Source of the DNA: Marinobacter salsuginis
GTDB taxonomy: Bacteria > Pseudomonadota > Gammaproteobacteria > Pseudomonadales > Oleiphilaceae
Assembly: GCF_009617755.1 (NCBI RefSeq)
Contig: NZ_BGZH01000004.1
Span: forward strand, 124,001-188,000
Length of the DNA stretch: 64,000 nt
Reading direction: 5' to 3'
A program made the translations under genes and the position numbers. Below, piece after piece: positions 61,530 to 64,000 of this stretch; position 1 is the first letter of the stretch, and each line of letters opens with the position of its first letter. The notes below the pieces were generated by a model, which saw only the letters and a program-made list of their open reading frames with translations, had not been told where the DNA came from and made no database searches.

Positions 61530-62500
61530 GACACCACTCGCAGACTGATTTCCCCTGCGCGTACCGGAACAGTCCCGGTTTGGGTCCGTATCTGGTAGTT
61601 TCCGGCGTCATCGATACCACAGCCGACGCCTTCAACATCACCACCCCGAGCCTGAAGCGGCTTCCCCATAAAGATATCCCTTCGCTGCCAGGGCTCGCGG
61701 AAATCCGCGAAACCGACATCCGAAAACAGGGGCACCGCATCCAGAACCGCATCGATAATGGCGCCGGCAATCTGATTCCGCGACCAGTCGACGTTCGGGC
61801 ATACCCTGGCAAGACTGCTCCAGGGCTGATCGACACCCTCGGCCCGGGACATGTGAACGTTCAGACCAATGCCGGCAATCACTTGCACAACGCCCTCTTC
61901 GAGTTCGCCCTGCAGCTCCACGAGAATGCCGCCAAGCTTTCCGTCGGGCAGAAAAATATCGTTCGGCCATTTGAGCCCCACCTCGGGCACTCCCAGTCGC
62001 TCCAGGGCATTGGCCACCGCAACCCCCAGTACGAGACTCAATCCGTCCAGTACCCCGAAACCACCGTGAAACGTCAGGCCCATGCTCAGATACAGGTTTT
62101 CACCCCGAGGGCTCTGCCACACACGTCCACGTCGCCCGCGCCCGGAGGTCTGGCAGTCGGCCATGACCACCGGAATACCCCGGGTACCGGCCGTGATCTG
62201 TCGGATCACTTCGGCATTGGTCGAATCCACTTCATCAAGCACGGTCAGCGCCAGTTCCTCTTCCCGGCCCGAGGCAATTCCATCAAGCACTGCCGCAGGG
62301 TCGAGCAAGTCGACCCGGGACACCAGTTGGTAGCCGCGCCCACGGATCGTGGCAATATCCGCACCTTCGTCCATTGCGCGACGGATCTGTTTCCAGATTG
62401 CCGTGCGACTGACCCCGAGTTTTTCGGCCAACGCAGCTCCCGAATGGACCTGTCCGTCACTGAGCAGCTCTATAAGTGCCTTGGATTTCATTACACGCAT
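61526..62500 (-). CDS. birA: biotin-protein ligase and biotin operon repressor
   Basis: BirA attaches biotin to the carboxyl carrier protein and, as holo-repressor, controls biotin synthesis. The 324 residues have an N-terminal winged helix (SGAALAEKLGVSRTAIWKQI), so it is the bifunctional type. The ligase domain has GRGRRGRVWQSPRGENLYLS and KWPNDIFL-GGILVE, and a small C-terminal domain follows. The start is at 62500 or at an ATG three codons later (62491). Confidence 0.96.
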   Translation of the reverse strand: MRVMKSKALIELLSDGQVHSGAALAEKLGVSRTAIWKQIRRAMDEGADIATIRGRGYQLVSRVDLLDPAAVLDGIASGREEELALTVLDEVDSTNAEVIRQITAGTRGIPVVMADCQTSGRGRRGRVWQSPRGENLYLSMGLTFHGGFGVLDGLSLVLGVAVANALERLGVPEVGLKWPNDIFLPDGKLGGILVELQGELEEGVVQVIAGIGLNVHMSRAEGVDQPWSSLARVCPNVDWSRNQIAGAIIDAVLDAVPLFSDVGFADFREPWQRRDIFMGKPLQARGGDVEGVGCGIDDAGNYQIRTQTGTVPVRAGEISLRVVS

Positions 62501-62544
62501 CCAGCCATGAGAGTGGGTAAGGCCGGATTAAACACCAGGGGAAG

Positions 62545-62590
62545 GAAAAAGACAAAGTCGGCAGCCTGCCTTTGCGAATTGGCTGCCGAC
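62545..62590 (-). terminator. terminator of the right-edge surface-protein gene
   Basis: The perfect 10-base arms GTCGGCAGCC and GGCTGCCGAC, with a 14-base loop, are followed on the minus strand by a T-rich stretch. It lies four bases after the stop codon of the gene ending at 62594. Confidence 0.75.
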
Positions 62591-62593
62591 AGA

Positions 62594-64000
62594 TCAGGGA
62601 ATCGGTGTCGCGGTGAGGTTCGCCTTGATATCGAAGTTCTGCATTTTCACACCGTATACCGCGGTTTGTGCGCCGCCAACGGGGTGGACCAGATCAATAT
62701 TATTGATGGAGAGCTCCTTGAACTGACTTCTCGCTTTCACGGCAAAACCCAGCGGGCGATTTTCGGCTTCCTGCAGGGTCGGATTGGCCACATAGCGATA
62801 ACCCGAAGCTGATGCGCCATCCATGATTTTCTCGTCAGCCCGGTTGCCAACCACGCCCAGAGCGTCAGGACCGTCCGTCTTTTTGACGACCCGGGTCTGG
62901 TAGACATCCACGGAAAGGTCGGTGCGCAGGCCAAACGAATTGTCTTCCACGCCGTCACCATCGAAGTCACCGCCATCGCTGGTATGGATATCGTTCAGAA
63001 CCAGACGCGTGCCCGTTCCATTCACCGCTTCGCCAACGCCATTGGTTTCCCGGTTGGTTTCCCAGGTCAGCGCGTTTTTTCGGTCCTCACCGGCGGCCTT
63101 TGCAAACACCTGCTTCAGGCGCACAGTCAGCCCTTCCTCACCCCGGGCTTCCCAGACACCTCCAGAGCTGGCACAGGACGATGGACTGTCACCAACGCCA
63201 CCGGCGCAGACATCACCGGCGCCTCCCGGCATGATCGTCATACTGCTCCCGGTTTCATGTTTCTGGACCACGAATCGCCCAAAACTCCGGCCTGATTCCT
63301 TGTCACCAATCCTCAGGTTACCGATGTCCATGGTGCTCCAGGCTTCGCCTTTGACAATCGCAAGCCCCTCCTGCGTGACGTCTACTGTCATGCCCCGAAC
63401 GTGGGAGTCATAATCCAGCTCGGTGATCCAGAGCCCCTTCTGCGGAACCTCGCCGTTACCCTGATCGTAGGGCACCGCGATAATGGCGGCCTTGCCATCA
63501 CGAATCCGGACATCCGAGTTGATGGTAATACCCTCACCCGAGGCACCACCGGCGCCAAGCGTCATATGGCCATCCAATTCAAACTCATAGGCCGGATAAA
63601 AGCCCAGCGCCAGCAGCAGCTCCGTGCCACCCTGCAAGGGCGCATCCTCACTGCCCACCCGCAGACCGTTGATCCGGTACCCAGCCCGGACATTCTCAAA
63701 CCCAATGCGCAGGCCATCGAAAAACTGGGTGCCATTGATCATCTCATTGCGAGTCACGTTAACCGTAACATCACCCTGCCCCCACGACTGAAGGCCGCTG
63801 AAGATCACCCTGTTCCCGTCTTCCGTGTAGCTGAAATCGGCAAGCCGCAAGCTCCATTCCGTGGCGAGCCGCAAGCCCTGGGGGCCGGCATCCGGATGAC
63901 CACCGCCCTGGAGATAGACCGCATTGGAATAGTTGCGTCCATTGAACACCTGGTCCTCAAGCAGAAAGCTGACGTTCACCTCTCCGATGCTTCTCCCACT
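62594..64000 (-). CDS. unrecognised surface- or pilus-type protein, 5' end outside window
   Basis: The frame is open to the window edge, so the N-terminus is missing; 468 residues are visible. The protein is Gly/Asp/Asn-rich with many short beta-strands (GLRLATEWSLRLADFSY, NVTRNEMINGTQFFDGLRIG), an EF-hand-like DGGDFDGDGVEDN at about residues 346-358 of the visible part, and a Cys pair near VCAGG/SSCASS. It ends without a membrane anchor. It resembles large filamentous or DUF6160/FilA-type exported proteins in style only; no function is assigned. Confidence 0.6.
   Translation of the reverse strand, partial: SGRSIGEVNVSFLLEDQVFNGRNYSNAVYLQGGGHPDAGPQGLRLATEWSLRLADFSYTEDGNRVIFSGLQSWGQGDVTVNVTRNEMINGTQFFDGLRIGFENVRAGYRINGLRVGSEDAPLQGGTELLLALGFYPAYEFELDGHMTLGAGGASGEGITINSDVRIRDGKAAIIAVPYDQGNGEVPQKGLWITELDYDSHVRGMTVDVTQEGLAIVKGEAWSTMDIGNLRIGDKESGRSFGRFVVQKHETGSSMTIMPGGAGDVCAGGVGDSPSSCASSGGVWEARGEEGLTVRLKQVFAKAAGEDRKNALTWETNRETNGVGEAVNGTGTRLVLNDIHTSDGGDFDGDGVEDNSFGLRTDLSVDVYQTRVVKKTDGPDALGVVGNRADEKIMDGASASGYRYVANPTLQEAENRPLGFAVKARSQFKELSINNIDLVHPVGGAQTAVYGVKMQNFDIKANLTATPIP

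Overview
The window looks like the chromosome of a marine gammaproteobacterium, most likely Marinobacter or a close relative. This rests on the pairing of a complete MSHA pilus locus with Pseudomonas-like ribosomal gene order, a tRNA-Trp between tuf and secE, and protein sequences of that general type. The genus is an inference; no search was run.

Region 1 (1-5210, plus strand) is nitrogen control: glnA, a small exported DUF4124 protein, ntrB and ntrC. The first 120 bases hold an NtrC-type palindrome and a sigma54 promoter for glnA, and a second NtrC-type palindrome lies before ntrB. This gives a closed circuit in which NtrB phosphorylates NtrC, which drives glnA and probably controls its own genes.

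Region 2 (5209-22673, minus strand) is a 17.5-kb MSHA type IV pilus operon, mshI1-I2-J-K-L-M-N-E-G-F-B-A-C-D-O-P-Q. Most genes overlap by 1-11 bases, so translation is probably coupled. It encodes the secretin (MshL), assembly ATPase (MshE, with a c-di-GMP-binding N-terminus), platform protein (MshG), major and minor pilins, and a 1474-residue MshQ with several lectin-like beta-sandwich domains.

Region 3 (22839-28020) holds ssb and a YajR-like MFS transporter on the minus strand and uvrA on the plus strand. A 24-bp perfect inverted repeat follows uvrA.

Region 4 (28034-58328, minus strand) is the translation and transcription core. In transcription order it runs secE-nusG, L11/L1, L10/L12, rpoBC, str (rpsL-rpsG-fusA-tuf), S10, spc with secY, and alpha (rpsM-rpsK-rpsD-rpoA-rplQ). 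Strong sigma70 promoters can be read before the str, S10 and alpha operons.

Region 5 (58362-60155) is tRNA-Thr(TGT), Tyr, Gly, Thr(GGT), a second tuf and tRNA-Trp. Region 6 (60130-64000) has a SPOR-domain protein, coaX (pantothenate kinase), birA (biotin ligase and repressor) and a large unrecognised surface-type protein cut by the window edge.

Most of the window is conserved core. No CRISPR, insertion sequence, prophage or defence island is visible. The least explained elements are the repeat after uvrA, the MshQ architecture and the partial protein at the right edge.
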